From contig NZ_KZ454936.1 of the NCBI RefSeq assembly GCF_002797315.1, positions 867,133 to 931,132 of the forward strand: a DNA stretch of 64,000 nt, read 5' to 3'. Shown here in pieces: positions 1 to 9,121 of the stretch. Both the position numbers and the translations under genes were made by a program. The stretch's first letter is position 1. The number at the start of each line of letters is the position of its first letter. Below the pieces are notes generated by a model that was not told where the DNA came from, did no database searches, and saw only the letters and a program-made list of their open reading frames with translations. This DNA comes from Bacillus sp. FJAT-44742 (lineage in GTDB: Bacteria > Bacillota > Bacilli > Bacillales > Marinococcaceae).

Positions 1-1
1 T

Positions 2-301
2 GAGCTTGAAGTGGTAGATAAGATTAACTTTGGGGACGGAGTTTCCCGTTATGACTTGAGAAAAGAAGGAGCTGCTCACTTCCATCATCATCTTGTATGT
101 ATAGAATGTGGGGCAGTGGATGAAATTCAAGAGGATCTTCTCGGTGATGTAGAAAATGTCGTTGAGAGGAACTGGAACTTTCAAATCAAAGATCACCGAT
201 TAACCTTCCACGGAATCTGCCACCGCTGCAATAATAAATCAGACCCAGAGAAAAAAGCGGAGAAAACCGAAGAAAAGGATAGTAAAACCAAAATCCGATA
301 A
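2..301 (+). CDS. fur: Ferric uptake regulator Fur, C-terminal part (5' end outside window)
   Basis: Open from the window edge, so only the last ~99 residues are visible. The fragment carries the Fur dimerisation and metal-binding half: a histidine cluster (HFHHHLVC) followed by CIEC, and a second pair CHRC near the end, giving the two CxxC pairs that bind structural zinc in Bacillus-type Fur. The DNA-binding winged helix lies upstream of the window. The tail after CHRC is a charged Lys/Glu-rich extension. Fur represses iron-uptake genes when Fe(II) is bound. The neighbours (DUF4227 gene, xerD) match the fur-yqzK-xerD order of B. subtilis, which separates it from the paralogues PerR and Zur. 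Confidence 0.93.
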   Translation, partial: ELEVVDKINFGDGVSRYDLRKEGAAHFHHHLVCIECGAVDEIQEDLLGDVENVVERNWNFQIKDHRLTFHGICHRCNNKSDPEKKAEKTEEKDSKTKIR

Positions 302-337
302 AAACCTTTTCATTTAAGGAAGAGGTTTTTATTTTTT
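300..337 (+). terminator. Rho-independent terminator after fur
   Basis: A run AAAAACC with following T-rich bases pairs with a downstream GAGGTTTTT arm (one mismatch, loop of about 7), followed by a T-rich stretch. It sits right at the fur stop codon. The following 150 bases up to the next gene hold no clear feature apart from a small AGCATGCT palindrome with T-run near 467-480. Confidence 0.7.
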
Positions 338-493
338 GGTTTATATAAGACATAGAAAGCCTTCCTATAGCAGCTGGAAGGATATAATTTTCTTATACAT
401 AAAGATTTTTCAGTAAGATAGCTGTCTCATGTATATTTCTTATCTATTTAGGCATAGCTTGAAATTAAGCATGCTTTTTTAGAGGTGAATAAT

Positions 494-724
494 ATGAGAA
501 AGTGGTTTAGCCCCATGGTTGATGCTGTTAAAGTATTTCTTGTCTTTGCAATGTGCACGACATTTTTTTATTATGGTATTCTATGGATAAGTGCAGAGTA
601 TGAAAGCGATCATAGGTTTGAAGAGCCCCAGGGAAGGGCAGTAAAAGTGATAGAAATGTTTGAAGAACCAGGACCGTCAGTCTGGCTGGAACGTCTACTG
701 TTTTTTTACCGGCACGGGGAATGA
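494..724 (+). CDS. DUF4227 (YqzK-like) small membrane protein
   Basis: A 76-residue protein with one hydrophobic segment (about residues 12-33, VDAVKVFLVFAMCTTFFYYG) and a charged C-terminal half ending in a WLERLL-FFYRHGE motif. Length, topology and position between fur and xerD fit the uncharacterised YqzK/DUF4227 family. A GTG lies three codons upstream at 485, but it falls inside the AGAGGTG ribosome binding site, so the ATG at 494 is chosen. It ends 16 bases before xerD, suggesting co-transcription. Function is unknown. Confidence 0.75.
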   Translation: MRKWFSPMVDAVKVFLVFAMCTTFFYYGILWISAEYESDHRFEEPQGRAVKVIEMFEEPGPSVWLERLLFFYRHGE

Positions 725-739
725 CAAGGGGGGAATTTA

Positions 740-1630
740 ATGGAGCATGGGGTAGATGATTTTCTCCATTACATAAAAGTAGAACGAGGATTGAGTGAAA
801 ACACTGTCAATTCGTATAAAAGAGATTTAAAGGCTTACCTTTTATTTTTAAAAGAAGGAAACAACATCGCAACTTGGGATGAAGTACGACGAGCTGACAT
901 TACGGAATTCCTCTATCTATTGAAAGAAAAAGGAAGATCCCAGGCCACGCTGGCCAGGACCACGTCTTCCATAAGGGCGCTTCATCAATTTTTGCTGAGA
1001 GAAAAAACGGCTTCCAGTGACCCTTCAGAGCTGATAGAAACACCTAAAGGGGACAAGAAGCTTCCCGAGGTGCTATCAACCACAGAAGTAGAGTTATTAT
1101 TAGATGCAACTGGCGGAGCTGATGATTTTTCCAGGAGAAACCGGGCGATGCTTGAACTTCTTTATGCTACAGGCCTGCGAGTTTCTGAAATGTGTGAATT
1201 AAAAAAAGGCGATATTCATTTATCAATGGGGTTTGTCCGCTGCACGGGAAAAGGAAACAAGGAAAGAATTATTCCGTTAGGAAAAGTTGCAATTGAAGCT
1301 CTAGAAATCTATTTGCAAAAAGCACGTCCTGGATTAGCAAAAGAAAAACCACACGAGCAGTTATTCGTAAATCATCACGGGAACCCTTTATCACGACAAG
1401 GCTTTTGGAAAATATTAAGAGGAATAGCCGACAAAGCAAATATAACAAAAGCGCTGACCCCTCATACTCTTCGTCATTCATTTGCCACTCACTTGCTGGA
1501 AAATGGTGCAGATCTGAGAGCGGTACAAGAGATGCTTGGGCATGCTGATATCTCAACCACACAAATTTATACACACATATCAAACAAAAAACTAAAAGAT
1601 ATTTACAGTTCGTACCATCCCAGAGCATAA
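740..1630 (+). CDS. xerD: Site-specific tyrosine recombinase XerD
   Basis: A 296-residue tyrosine recombinase, normal length for XerD. The N-terminal SAM-like DNA-binding domain (about 1-90) starts with [17 protein letters not shown]. The C-terminal catalytic domain has the conserved Arg in ATGLRVSE, the HxxR box in [19 protein letters not shown], the second His in [14 protein letters not shown], and the nucleophilic Tyr in that last motif. With XerC it resolves chromosome dimers at dif. The gene lies downstream of fur, as ripX/xerD does in B. subtilis, with a strong GGGGGG-type ribosome binding site just before the ATG. It is XerD rather than XerC or XerA by synteny and by the [13 protein letters not shown] motif. 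Confidence 0.93.
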   Translation: MEHGVDDFLHYIKVERGLSENTVNSYKRDLKAYLLFLKEGNNIATWDEVRRADITEFLYLLKEKGRSQATLARTTSSIRALHQFLLREKTASSDPSELIETPKGDKKLPEVLSTTEVELLLDATGGADDFSRRNRAMLELLYATGLRVSEMCELKKGDIHLSMGFVRCTGKGNKERIIPLGKVAIEALEIYLQKARPGLAKEKPHEQLFVNHHGNPLSRQGFWKILRGIADKANITKALTPHTLRHSFATHLLENGADLRAVQEMLGHADISTTQIYTHISNKKLKDIYSSYHPRA

Positions 1631-1767
1631 AAGAAAAGGACAGGCTCAAAATAAACAAAGATTCTATTTCAGGCCCTTTGATAAGAGAGGTATTCTTATG
1701 GGGGCTTTTGGTTTGCTTACAAAGCAATGAAAAGGGAGAATAAACAGTACATAAAGGAGGAAATGAT

Positions 1768-2964
1768 ATGGCGGAAAATATACCTTTTAAGAGAGTCTTC
1801 TTAATTGTGATGGACTCAGTAGGGATAGGGGAAGCTCCAGATGCTGCCGAATTCAATGACGTAGGAGCTGACACCCTCGGCCACATTGATGAGAAAACAG
1901 GCGGTCTTTCTATGCCAAATATGGAAAAACTAGGACTTGGGTGGATTAAGGAAACGACGGGGATCCGTAAAATAGATGCTCCTCTTGCTTCTTTTGGGAT
2001 TATGGAAGAAGCCTCAAGAGGAAAAGACACGATGACAGGCCACTGGGAGATTATGGGACTGAGAATAGACGAGCCGTTTCGAACGTTTCCTGATGGATTT
2101 GATGAAGGGCTGATTAAACAGCTTGAAAAGAAAACAGGAAGAAAGATAATCGGTAATAAAGTAGCCTCAGGAACAGAGATTATCAAAGAATTAGGCAAGG
2201 AGCATATGGAGACAGGTGATTTAATTGTTTATACGTCCGCAGACTCTGTGCTTCAAATTGCGGCTCATGAAGAGATTGTTCCTGTAAAAGAGCTCTTTGA
2301 GATATGCGAAAAAGCCAGAAAACTTACTTACGAACCTCCCTATATGATAGGAAGAGTGATTGCTCGTCCGTTTATTGGTGAACCAGGAGCTTTTGAGCGT
2401 ACAGCAAATCGTCATGACTATGCATTAAAGCCTTTTGGCAGAACAGTTATGAATGACCTGGCAGACCAAGGATTTGACAGTTTAGCCATAGGGAAGATCA
2501 GCGATATTTATGATGGAGAGGGGATCACTGAATCCTTGCGGACAACTTCGAATAATGACGGAATGGATAAGATCGTTGAAACAGCAAACCGTGACTTTAC
2601 AGGACTGAGCTTTTTGAACCTTGTAGATTTCGATGCTAAATTTGGGCATCGCCGAGATGTAGATGGATACGCAAAAGCCCTTGAGGAATTTGACCGCCAG
2701 CTGCCGGAGTTACTGGAAGCTTTAAAAAGTGATGATCTCCTGTTACTTACCGCTGATCATGGAAATGATCCGACACACCATGGTACAGATCATACGAGAG
2801 AAGTAGTGCCCTTAATCGCATATTCCCCTTCTCATTCAGGGGGACAGGACCTTGGCGTGAGAAAGACATTTGCTGATGTAGGCGCTACAATTGCTGAAAA
2901 TTTTACATTGAAAGCTCCTTCCCATGGAACGAGTTTTTTATCCGCTCTAAGAAAGGATGAGTAA
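1768..2964 (+). CDS. deoB: Phosphopentomutase
   Basis: A 398-residue protein with alkaline-phosphatase-superfamily metal motifs: the N-terminal [12 protein letters not shown] (first metal Asp), the DTMTGHWE region with the phosphorylated Thr, and the C-terminal [19 protein letters not shown] metal cluster. It converts ribose-1-P and deoxyribose-1-P to the 5-phosphates, which links nucleoside phosphorolysis to the pentose phosphate pathway. It heads a nucleoside-catabolic operon. The stop codon overlaps the next reading frame by 8 bases. A clear AAAGGAGG ribosome binding site precedes the ATG. The 137 bases upstream hold no feature I can name with confidence. Confidence 0.95.
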   Translation: MAENIPFKRVFLIVMDSVGIGEAPDAAEFNDVGADTLGHIDEKTGGLSMPNMEKLGLGWIKETTGIRKIDAPLASFGIMEEASRGKDTMTGHWEIMGLRIDEPFRTFPDGFDEGLIKQLEKKTGRKIIGNKVASGTEIIKELGKEHMETGDLIVYTSADSVLQIAAHEEIVPVKELFEICEKARKLTYEPPYMIGRVIARPFIGEPGAFERTANRHDYALKPFGRTVMNDLADQGFDSLAIGKISDIYDGEGITESLRTTSNNDGMDKIVETANRDFTGLSFLNLVDFDAKFGHRRDVDGYAKALEEFDRQLPELLEALKSDDLLLLTADHGNDPTHHGTDHTREVVPLIAYSPSHSGGQDLGVRKTFADVGATIAENFTLKAPSHGTSFLSALRKDE

Positions 2965-3802
2965 GGCCATGAGTGAAGAAATGAAACAAAAAGAAGCATT
3001 TTCTTTTTTGCGTGGACAGATTCAAGAAACACCCAAGGCAGGCTTAATTTTAGGGTCCGGTCTTGGGGTGCTGGCTGATGAAATTGAAGAGAGAATTGTC
3101 ATTCCTTATAGCAAGATTCCAGGATTTCCTGTTCCAACTGTTGAAGGACACGCCGGTCAACTGGTTTTTGGCAGACTAAGAGGTCTCCCTGTGGTGGCTA
3201 TGCAAGGGAGATTTCATTTTTATGAAGGCTATGCGATGAAAGAAGTGACTTTTCCCGTACGAGTAATGAAGAATCTGGGCGTAGAAACGCTGCTGGTGAC
3301 AAATGCAGCCGGCGGAGTAAATGAATCCTTTGAGGCCGGAGATTTGATGATTATCAAGGATCATATTAACCTTATGGGGGATAATCCTCTAATGGGGAAA
3401 AATAATGAAGAGCTGGGTCCTCGTTTTCCAGACCTTTCTTCTGCCTATGACGAGAAACTAAGGGCAGTGGCAAAAGAAACTGCTCAATCCCTGAACATGT
3501 CTATTCGTGAGGGCGTGTACATAGGCAATACGGGCCCTGCATATGAAACGCCTGCTGAAGTGAAAATGGCAAGGACTCTCGGAGGCGATGCCGTAGGGAT
3601 GTCTACGGTCCCTGAGGTTCTGGCTGCCAGACATGGCGGTTTGAGAGTACTCGGCATTTCCTGCATTTCTAACATGGCTGCAGGCATACTCAATCAGCCT
3701 CTAAGCCACGACGAAGTTATGGAAACAACTGAAAAAGTGAGAGAAGAATTTCTGTCTCTTATGAAAGGGATTATTGGACGAATGAATGAGGAGGAACTAT
3801 AA
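2957..3802 (+). CDS. punA: Purine nucleoside phosphorylase (trimeric, inosine/guanosine type)
   Basis: A 281-residue PNP of the low-molecular-mass trimeric class. Motifs in order: the phosphate loop LILGSGLG (30-37), VEGHAG (62-67), [11 protein letters not shown] (82-92), TNAAGGVN (115-122), GPAYETPAE (193-201) and SCISNMAAG (235-243). Glu197 and Asn239 correspond to the human PNP pair Glu201/Asn243 that recognises 6-oxopurines, so inosine and guanosine are the expected substrates. Its start overlaps the deoB end. An ATG at 2969 is an alternative start. In B. subtilis the equivalent pupG also follows drm (deoB). Confidence 0.93.
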   Translation: MSKAMSEEMKQKEAFSFLRGQIQETPKAGLILGSGLGVLADEIEERIVIPYSKIPGFPVPTVEGHAGQLVFGRLRGLPVVAMQGRFHFYEGYAMKEVTFPVRVMKNLGVETLLVTNAAGGVNESFEAGDLMIIKDHINLMGDNPLMGKNNEELGPRFPDLSSAYDEKLRAVAKETAQSLNMSIREGVYIGNTGPAYETPAEVKMARTLGGDAVGMSTVPEVLAARHGGLRVLGISCISNMAAGILNQPLSHDEVMETTEKVREEFLSLMKGIIGRMNEEEL

Positions 3803-4624
3803 ATGAATATGTCTGCCAAAGTAAAGGAAGCTGCGTCTTATCTTAAAGAACAATTTAGCGTAAATCCAAAAGTGGGGCTCATTTTAGGATCAGGACTTGG
3901 TGATCTTGCAGAAGAAATAGAGGATGCGATCTACGTAGAGTACCAATCCATTCCTCATTTTCCTGTTTCTACAGTGGAAGGACATGCAGGAAGACTAGCC
4001 GGGGGGACTCTCGAGGGAAAAGACGTTGTAGCGATGCAAGGACGTTTTCATTATTATGAAGGCTACAGTATGCAAGAAGTGACGTTTCCTGTCCGCGTCA
4101 TGAAAGAGCTGGGGGTAGAAACGATTATTGTTACGAATGCTTGCGGCGGAATGAATCCTTCGTTTAAGCCTGGAGATCTTATGGTAATTGAAGATCATCT
4201 AAATATGACAGGGGCCAATCCTCTCATTGGGCCAAATGATGAGGAGTTAGGACCGCGTTTTCCAGATATGAGTCAGGCTTATGAAAAAGGTTTACAGGAA
4301 GTAGCTCAGAGGGCAGCTGACAAGCTGGGAATTTCCATACAAAAAGGTGTGTACGCCGGAATCTCAGGTCCTGCTTTTATGACTGGCGCAGAACTTATTA
4401 TGCTTCGTAGGCTTGGAGGAGATGTCGTAGGGATGTCCACGGTTCCTGAAGTAATTGTCGCACGACATGGAGGACAGAAAGTTTTGGGCATTTCCTGTAT
4501 CACAGATATGGCAATCGGTGAAGAAATTGAAGGTGTAAGCCACGAAGAAGTAATAGAAACGGCGACGAAGACGAAGCCTCGTTTTATTTCTCTCATTAAA
4601 GAAGTATTAAAGACAATGCCATAG
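3803..4624 (+). CDS. Second purine nucleoside phosphorylase with altered base-binding residues
   Basis: A 273-residue paralogue of the gene before it, starting right after that stop codon behind a GAGGAGG site. It keeps the phosphate loop [25 protein letters not shown] and the [12 protein letters not shown] segment. The two purine-recognition positions differ: GPAFMTGAE has Met193 where the neighbour has Glu, and SCITDMAIG has Asp235 where the neighbour has Asn. In human PNP an Asn243-to-Asp change favours 6-aminopurines, and the MTA phosphorylase family has Asp there. A substrate such as adenosine, xanthosine or a modified nucleoside is therefore possible. The exact specificity cannot be read from sequence. 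Confidence 0.85.
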   Translation: MNMSAKVKEAASYLKEQFSVNPKVGLILGSGLGDLAEEIEDAIYVEYQSIPHFPVSTVEGHAGRLAGGTLEGKDVVAMQGRFHYYEGYSMQEVTFPVRVMKELGVETIIVTNACGGMNPSFKPGDLMVIEDHLNMTGANPLIGPNDEELGPRFPDMSQAYEKGLQEVAQRAADKLGISIQKGVYAGISGPAFMTGAELIMLRRLGGDVVGMSTVPEVIVARHGGQKVLGISCITDMAIGEEIEGVSHEEVIETATKTKPRFISLIKEVLKTMP

Positions 4625-4646
4625 GGAGAGAGGGGGACGATTTACT

Positions 4647-5948
4647 ATGCGTATGGTAGATATCATTGCAAAAAAAAGAGATGGGGAAACCCTTACAAAT
4701 GAAGAGATTAAGTGGTTTGTTGAAGGCTACAGCCGAGGGGAAATCCCAGATTACCAGGCTTCTGCTTTTGCCATGGCCATTTATTTTAAAGGAATGACTC
4801 AGCAAGAGGCGGCGACGCTGACTTATGAAATAGCAGCCTCAGGAGATCAACTAAATCTGACGGAAATTGAAGGAATTAAAGTAGATAAGCATTCTACTGG
4901 AGGAGTAGGAGACAAGACTACTTTGGTCCTTGGGCCACTAGTGGCCGCCCTTGGTGTTCCAGTTGCAAAGATGTCAGGACGGGGGCTGGGCCATACAGGA
5001 GGCACCATTGATAAATTGGAAGCCTTCAATGGCTTTCGGACAGAAATAGAGCGTGAGGAGTTTATTCGTCTTGTGAACGAAAACAAAATTGCTCTCGCCG
5101 GACAATCTGGAAACCTGACACCTGCTGATAAAAAACTTTATTCGCTCAGAGACGTAACGGCTACTGTTGATTCGATTCCCCTGATTGCAAGCTCGGTAAT
5201 GAGTAAAAAAATTGCAGCCGGAGCCGATGCGATTGTCTTAGACGTTAAGGCAGGCTCAGGTGCTTTTATGGACAAGGTGGAAGATGCAAGAAAGCTGGCG
5301 AAAGCAATGGTTGATATTGGTAACTCTCTGGGGCGACAGACAATGGCAGTCATTAGTGATATGAATCAGCCACTGGGCCGCCTTGTCGGCAATGCACTTG
5401 AGGTCAAAGAAGCTATTGATACGCTAAAAGGTGAAGGCCCGGAAGATCTTCATGAGCTTTGTCTTACACTTGGAAGCCACATGGTAGTGCTGGGAGGAAA
5501 AGCAGACACTGTTCATGAAGCTAGGACCATGCTTGAGCAAGTGATTCAAAACGGAAAAGCTTTGGAAAAAATGAAGACTTTCATTGAAGCACAGGGGGGA
5601 GATCCGGCTTCCGTTGAAAGACCGGAGACCCTTGTTACAGCTTCCTCTTTCATTGAGGTAAAAGCTGATACAGAAGGCTTTGTCCATCGAATGGATGCCG
5701 CTTTAATTGGAAGGGCAGCAATGGTACTAGGTGCAGGCAGAGCGACAAAGGAAGATAAAATAGACCATGCAGTAGGAGTTGAACTAGTAAAGAAAATTGG
5801 GGATTCTGTGAAGCATGGAGAGACTTTGGCCGTTCTTCATACAAATAAAGATGATAATGAAGCTGTCAAAGATATGATTAATAGAGCGTATGAGATTGAA
5901 CAGAAGCCTGCCTCAGCCCCTTCTTTAATTTATGATACCATTGAATAA
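4647..5948 (+). CDS. pdp: Pyrimidine-nucleoside phosphorylase
   Basis: A 433-residue protein, the usual length. The signature [36 protein letters not shown] region lies near residues 78-113, followed by the [22 protein letters not shown] substrate segment. The N-terminal alpha domain (1-65), phosphate-binding central domain and C-terminal domain are all present. It cleaves uridine, thymidine and deoxyuridine with phosphate. As the last gene of the deoB-punA-PNP2 operon (22-base gap, GAGAGGGGG ribosome binding site) it completes a purine plus pyrimidine salvage set. In B. subtilis pdp sits in a different operon, so this arrangement is a difference from that model. Confidence 0.94.
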   Translation: MRMVDIIAKKRDGETLTNEEIKWFVEGYSRGEIPDYQASAFAMAIYFKGMTQQEAATLTYEIAASGDQLNLTEIEGIKVDKHSTGGVGDKTTLVLGPLVAALGVPVAKMSGRGLGHTGGTIDKLEAFNGFRTEIEREEFIRLVNENKIALAGQSGNLTPADKKLYSLRDVTATVDSIPLIASSVMSKKIAAGADAIVLDVKAGSGAFMDKVEDARKLAKAMVDIGNSLGRQTMAVISDMNQPLGRLVGNALEVKEAIDTLKGEGPEDLHELCLTLGSHMVVLGGKADTVHEARTMLEQVIQNGKALEKMKTFIEAQGGDPASVERPETLVTASSFIEVKADTEGFVHRMDAALIGRAAMVLGAGRATKEDKIDHAVGVELVKKIGDSVKHGETLAVLHTNKDDNEAVKDMINRAYEIEQKPASAPSLIYDTIE

Positions 5949-5955
5949 TCTAACG

Positions 5956-5992
5956 AATTCCTATCCTTTCTAAAGGATAGGAATTTTTTTAT
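5956..5992 (+). terminator. Strong terminator of the nucleoside operon
   Basis: A perfect 14-bp stem (AATTCCTATCCTTT with AAAGGATAGGAATT, 2-base loop) ends in a run of seven T. It lies just after the pdp stop codon. Confidence 0.93.
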
Positions 5993-6010
5993 CCTTCCAT
6001 TGTCCTGGCA

Positions 6011-6040
6011 GTATGAAAGAAGAAATTTATGGAAACTCTA
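6011..6040 (+). promoter_or_regulatory. Forespore (SigF/SigG-type) promoter of dacF
   Basis: GTATG (6011-6015) and GGAAACTCTA (6031-6040) are separated by exactly 15 bases. This matches the SigF pattern GYATA-N15-GGNNANANTR at nearly every position, and is also compatible with SigG. It lies 28 bases upstream of dacF, which is a known SigF/SigG target in B. subtilis. Confidence 0.7.
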
Positions 6041-6068
6041 GTAATAAAAAATCTGGAGGTCCTGTACT

Positions 6069-7268
6069 ATGAGGGGATTATTAAAAAGAAGTGCATCTAT
6101 ATTTCTTGCTTGTTTGCTAGTCTTATCCGTTTCTCAACATGCGTTCGCAGAGGAGAAACAAGCTGAGCTTGCAGAAGAGGCCGCAGCTGCTATTTTGATG
6201 GAAGCAGATACAGGTAGAGTATTATATGAGAAAAACAGTGAGGAGTCCCTGCCTCCGGCGAGCATGACAAAAATTATGACCATGCTCTTAATTATGGAAG
6301 CGATAGACGAAGGAAAAATTGACTATGAAGATAAAGTAGTAACGAGTGAGTATGCGGCTTCAATGGGAGGATCACAGATCTTTCTTGAGCCTGGTGAAGA
6401 AATGACTGTAAGGGATATGCTGAAAGGAATTGCCGTTGCTTCTGGAAATGATGCTTCTGTGGCAATGGCTGAACATATTGGCGGGTCAGAGGAAAAGTTT
6501 GTAGAGATGATGAATAAAAGGGCTGAGGAACTGGGCCTTGAAAATACTCACTTTACGAACACTAACGGCCTGCCTGTTGAGAATCATTACACGAGTGCAA
6601 AGGATCTGGCTTTAATGGCTAGAGAGCTGTTAAAACATGAGAAAATCACATCTTTTACCGGAATATATGAAGACTACTTAAGACAGGGAACAGATGATGA
6701 ATTTTGGCTGGTAAACACAAACAGGCTTGTAAAATTTTATCCAGGAGTGGACGGGTTAAAAACGGGGTTTACTCAAGAAGCTAAATACGGCTTGGTTGCA
6801 ACTGCGAAAAAGCAGAATATGCGCGTGATTTCAGTAATAATGGGAGCCACAACACCCAAAACAAGAAACAGTCAGACAACATCGCTCCTTGATTACGCTT
6901 TCAACCATTATGATATCCAGCCTCTTTACGATAAGGACCACGTCATAGATCGTGCAGCAGTGGAAAAAGGGGATGCCTCCCATGTGACTGGAGTGTTAGG
7001 AAGCAGGATAAGCCTTCTGATTCAAAAAGGCCTGAAGCTTGAAGATATAAGTGAAAAAGTTGAGATGAACAAGAATTTAAAAGCACCGATTAAAAAGGGA
7101 GAAACGATCGGGAAATTTGTAGTAGAAAAAGATGGAGAAATATTGGCAGAAACGGATATTGTCGCACGTGAAGATATAAAAGAAGCCACGTGGTGGGGAT
7201 TGTTTAAACGAACTTTGGCGAAGATGTCCGGCATAGATGCAGGCAGTAATGAAAAGGAAAGCGAATAG
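6069..7268 (+). CDS. dacF: D-alanyl-D-alanine carboxypeptidase DacF
   Basis: A 399-residue low-molecular-mass penicillin-binding protein. It has a signal peptide (1-27, cleavage after AFA), the SxxK active site SMTK (Ser65, Lys68), the SGN motif (125-127) and the KTG box (231-233), then a C-terminal beta-rich PBP5-type domain and an amphipathic tail. It trims the terminal D-Ala from pentapeptides and modulates spore cortex cross-linking. The forespore promoter upstream and the position directly before spoIIAA identify it as DacF rather than DacA or DacB. Read-through into spoIIAA is likely, because no terminator is visible in the 122-base gap. Confidence 0.94.
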   Translation: MRGLLKRSASIFLACLLVLSVSQHAFAEEKQAELAEEAAAAILMEADTGRVLYEKNSEESLPPASMTKIMTMLLIMEAIDEGKIDYEDKVVTSEYAASMGGSQIFLEPGEEMTVRDMLKGIAVASGNDASVAMAEHIGGSEEKFVEMMNKRAEELGLENTHFTNTNGLPVENHYTSAKDLALMARELLKHEKITSFTGIYEDYLRQGTDDEFWLVNTNRLVKFYPGVDGLKTGFTQEAKYGLVATAKKQNMRVISVIMGATTPKTRNSQTTSLLDYAFNHYDIQPLYDKDHVIDRAAVEKGDASHVTGVLGSRISLLIQKGLKLEDISEKVEMNKNLKAPIKKGETIGKFVVEKDGEILAETDIVAREDIKEATWWGLFKRTLAKMSGIDAGSNEKESE

Positions 7269-7308
7269 CTTCTTCTTTACACGATTTGCCACTAGTTTTG
7301 TCAGTGGG

Positions 7309-7337
7309 AAAGGAAGAGGAAGGTGTAGGGAGAATAT
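7309..7337 (+). promoter_or_regulatory. SigH-type promoter of the spoIIA operon
   Basis: AAAGGAAGA (7309-7317), 11 bases, then GGAGAATAT (7329-7337). This fits the SigH consensus RNAGGAWWW-N11/12-RNNGAATWW with a single mismatch. It is located 53 bases before spoIIAA. In B. subtilis the spoIIA operon is known to be started by SigH at the onset of sporulation. Confidence 0.72.
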
Positions 7338-7390
7338 ATGTTTCAGAAAGATGCTAGTGTTTATCAAGAATGAAATGGGAGTGAGAGCCG

Positions 7391-7741
7391 ATGAGCCTTT
7401 CGATTGATTTAGAACGAAAAGGAGACGTACTTTGTGTCCGTTTATGTGGGGAATTAGATCACCATACTGCCCATGATGTGAGAAATAAGGTGGAACGAGC
7501 GTACGAGCCTGAAGAAATAAAGCATATTCTTTTAAACCTGGAAGACTTGACCTTTATGGACAGTTCGGGAATCGGAGTCATTTTGGGAAGGTATAAACAA
7601 GTGATAAATAAAGGGGGACAAATGGTTGTATGTGACATTTCTCCTCCTGTGAAAAGACTGTTTGAAATGTCAGGGCTTTTTAAAGTTTTGCGCTTGGAAG
7701 AAGGAGAATTTGATGCTTTACGAACTTTGGGGGTGGCGTAA
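7391..7741 (+). CDS. spoIIAA: Anti-sigma F factor antagonist SpoIIAA
   Basis: A 116-residue STAS-domain protein. The segment [17 protein letters not shown] holds the phosphorylatable serine (Ser58, as in B. subtilis SpoIIAA). In the dephosphorylated form it binds SpoIIAB and frees SigF in the forespore. SpoIIAB phosphorylates it and SpoIIE dephosphorylates it. The ATG follows a GGGAGTGAGAG site, and the gene is separated from spoIIAB by 2 bases, giving tight translational coupling. Confidence 0.96.
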   Translation: MSLSIDLERKGDVLCVRLCGELDHHTAHDVRNKVERAYEPEEIKHILLNLEDLTFMDSSGIGVILGRYKQVINKGGQMVVCDISPPVKRLFEMSGLFKVLRLEEGEFDALRTLGVA

Positions 7742-7743
7742 CA

Positions 7744-8184
7744 GTGAAAAATGAAATGAGACTTGAGTTTTCCGCTGTTAGTGAAAACGAATCTTTTGCC
7801 AGAGTTACTGTCGGAGCTTTTGTGACACAGCTGGATCCAACGATGGAAGAGTTAACTGAGATTAAAACAGTAGTATCCGAAGCAGTCACGAACTCGATTA
7901 TTCATGGATATGGTGAAAATCCTGCAGGCACGGTTATTATTATGGCTAAACTTGAGGAAGATACAGTGGAACTTACGATAAAAGACGACGGACAAGGGAT
8001 TGGAAACGTTGATAAAGCAAGGGAGCCATTGTATACCACAAAACCTGACTTAGAACGGTCAGGAATGGGTTTTACGATCATGGAAAATTTTATGGACTTA
8101 GTAGAAGTGACCTCAGAACCAGGATTGGGGACCACTGTTTATTTAAAAAAGCATTTATCTAAAACCAAAGCGTTTTGCAATTAA
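7744..8184 (+). CDS. spoIIAB: Anti-sigma F factor / serine kinase SpoIIAB
   Basis: A 146-residue GHKL-fold kinase. The N box is [13 protein letters not shown] (Asn50), the G1 box is KDDGQGI and the G2-like region is RSGMGFTIM. It binds SigF as an inactive complex and phosphorylates SpoIIAA. The GTG start at 7744 follows the spoIIAA stop by two bases. The stop lies 11 bases before the sigF ATG, so the three genes form the conserved operon spoIIAA-spoIIAB-sigF. Confidence 0.96.
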   Translation: MKNEMRLEFSAVSENESFARVTVGAFVTQLDPTMEELTEIKTVVSEAVTNSIIHGYGENPAGTVIIMAKLEEDTVELTIKDDGQGIGNVDKAREPLYTTKPDLERSGMGFTIMENFMDLVEVTSEPGLGTTVYLKKHLSKTKAFCN

Positions 8185-8195
8185 GGGGCAGCGCC

Positions 8196-8945
8196 ATGGG
8201 GACAGAAGTAAAAAAGAATAAACAGTTGAGTGATGCTAAGCTGAGGGAACTGATAGCGAAAAGCCAAAAAGGTGATTTTGAGGCAAGAGAGTTGATTGTT
8301 AATAGTAACACCCGTCTTGTCTGGTCAGTGGTCCAGCGTTTTATGAACAGAGGTTATGAAGCAGATGATCTTTTTCAAATTGGCTGCATTGGTTTAATTA
8401 AATCTGTAGACAAATTTGATTTAAGTTACGATGTTAAATTTTCCACTTATGCTGTGCCGATGATTATCGGGGAAATTCAAAGATTTATCAGAGATGATGG
8501 CACGGTGAAGGTGAGTCGTTCCTTAAAGGAATTAAATAATAAGATCAGAAAGAAAAAGGAAGAAATGACAAAGGAATTGGGACGGACCCCTACTGTGAAT
8601 GAAATTGCTGCTGCTTTAGAGATTGCACCTGAGGAGATAGTGTTTGCCAATGAAGCGACAAGATCACTTTCTTCCCTGCACGAGACCGTCTATGAAAATG
8701 ACGGTGATCCTATCACGCTTATGGATCAGATTTCAGATGAAAATGAACAGAAATGGTTTGATAAGATTGCTCTTCATGAGGCGGTAAGCCATCTTGAAGA
8801 AAGAGAAAGGCTGATTGTGTATCTTCGTTATTTTAAGGATCAAACACAAGCAGAAGTGGCAAGAAGACTTAGTATCTCCCAGGTTCAGGTTTCTCGTTTA
8901 GAAAAGAAAATATTGGATAAAATAAAAAGCCGGATGGATGAATAA
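8196..8945 (+). CDS. sigF: Forespore sigma factor SigF (SpoIIAC)
   Basis: A 249-residue sigma-70 family factor. Region 2 includes RLVWSVVQRFMNRGYEADDLFQIGCIGLIKSVDKFD and YDVKFSTYAVPMIIGEIQRFIRDDGTVKVSRS. Region 3 follows, and the C-terminal region 4 helix-turn-helix is TQAEVARRLSISQVQVSRLEKKIL. It is the first compartment-specific sigma factor in the forespore. The frame is open from a TTG at 8175, but the ATG at 8196 lies behind an AAGGGGC site and gives the family's usual N terminus. Confidence 0.96.
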   Translation: MGTEVKKNKQLSDAKLRELIAKSQKGDFEARELIVNSNTRLVWSVVQRFMNRGYEADDLFQIGCIGLIKSVDKFDLSYDVKFSTYAVPMIIGEIQRFIRDDGTVKVSRSLKELNNKIRKKKEEMTKELGRTPTVNEIAAALEIAPEEIVFANEATRSLSSLHETVYENDGDPITLMDQISDENEQKWFDKIALHEAVSHLEERERLIVYLRYFKDQTQAEVARRLSISQVQVSRLEKKILDKIKSRMDE

Positions 8946-8965
8946 ACCATCCGGCTTTTTGTGTT
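8924..8965 (+). terminator. Terminator of spoIIA, overlapping the sigF stop
   Basis: AAAAAGCCGGATGG (8924-8937) pairs perfectly with CCATCCGGCTTTTT (8947-8960). The sigF stop codon lies in the loop. It separates spoIIA from the spoVA operon. Confidence 0.92.
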
Positions 8966-9057
8966 TTCACAACAAATATCATTTTTTCATCGTAAGAACG
9001 GGGGGCGTCCTTCTTAGAGATTTCTTCTTAGTAAGATGAAGTATTTACTCGATTTTA

Positions 9058-9086
9058 GAATGAGGAAAAAAAAGGCGTTCATACTA
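9058..9086 (+). promoter_or_regulatory. SigG-type promoter of the spoVA operon
   Basis: GAATG (9058-9062), 17 bases, then CATACTA (9080-9086). This matches the SigG pattern GMATR-N17/18-CATNNTA, 35 bases before spoVAA. Transcription of spoVA by SigG is established in B. subtilis. Confidence 0.75.
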
Positions 9087-9121
9087 AAAACAACTAAGAT
9101 CTCCTGAGAGGAGGAACAACT

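Noticed and set aside
1269-2198. 309-residue open frame on the minus strand across xerD and deoB
   Set aside because: It is antisense to two clear genes, its composition is that of a complementary shadow (Ser/Ile/Pro/Leu-rich), and no ribosome binding site or family motif is seen.
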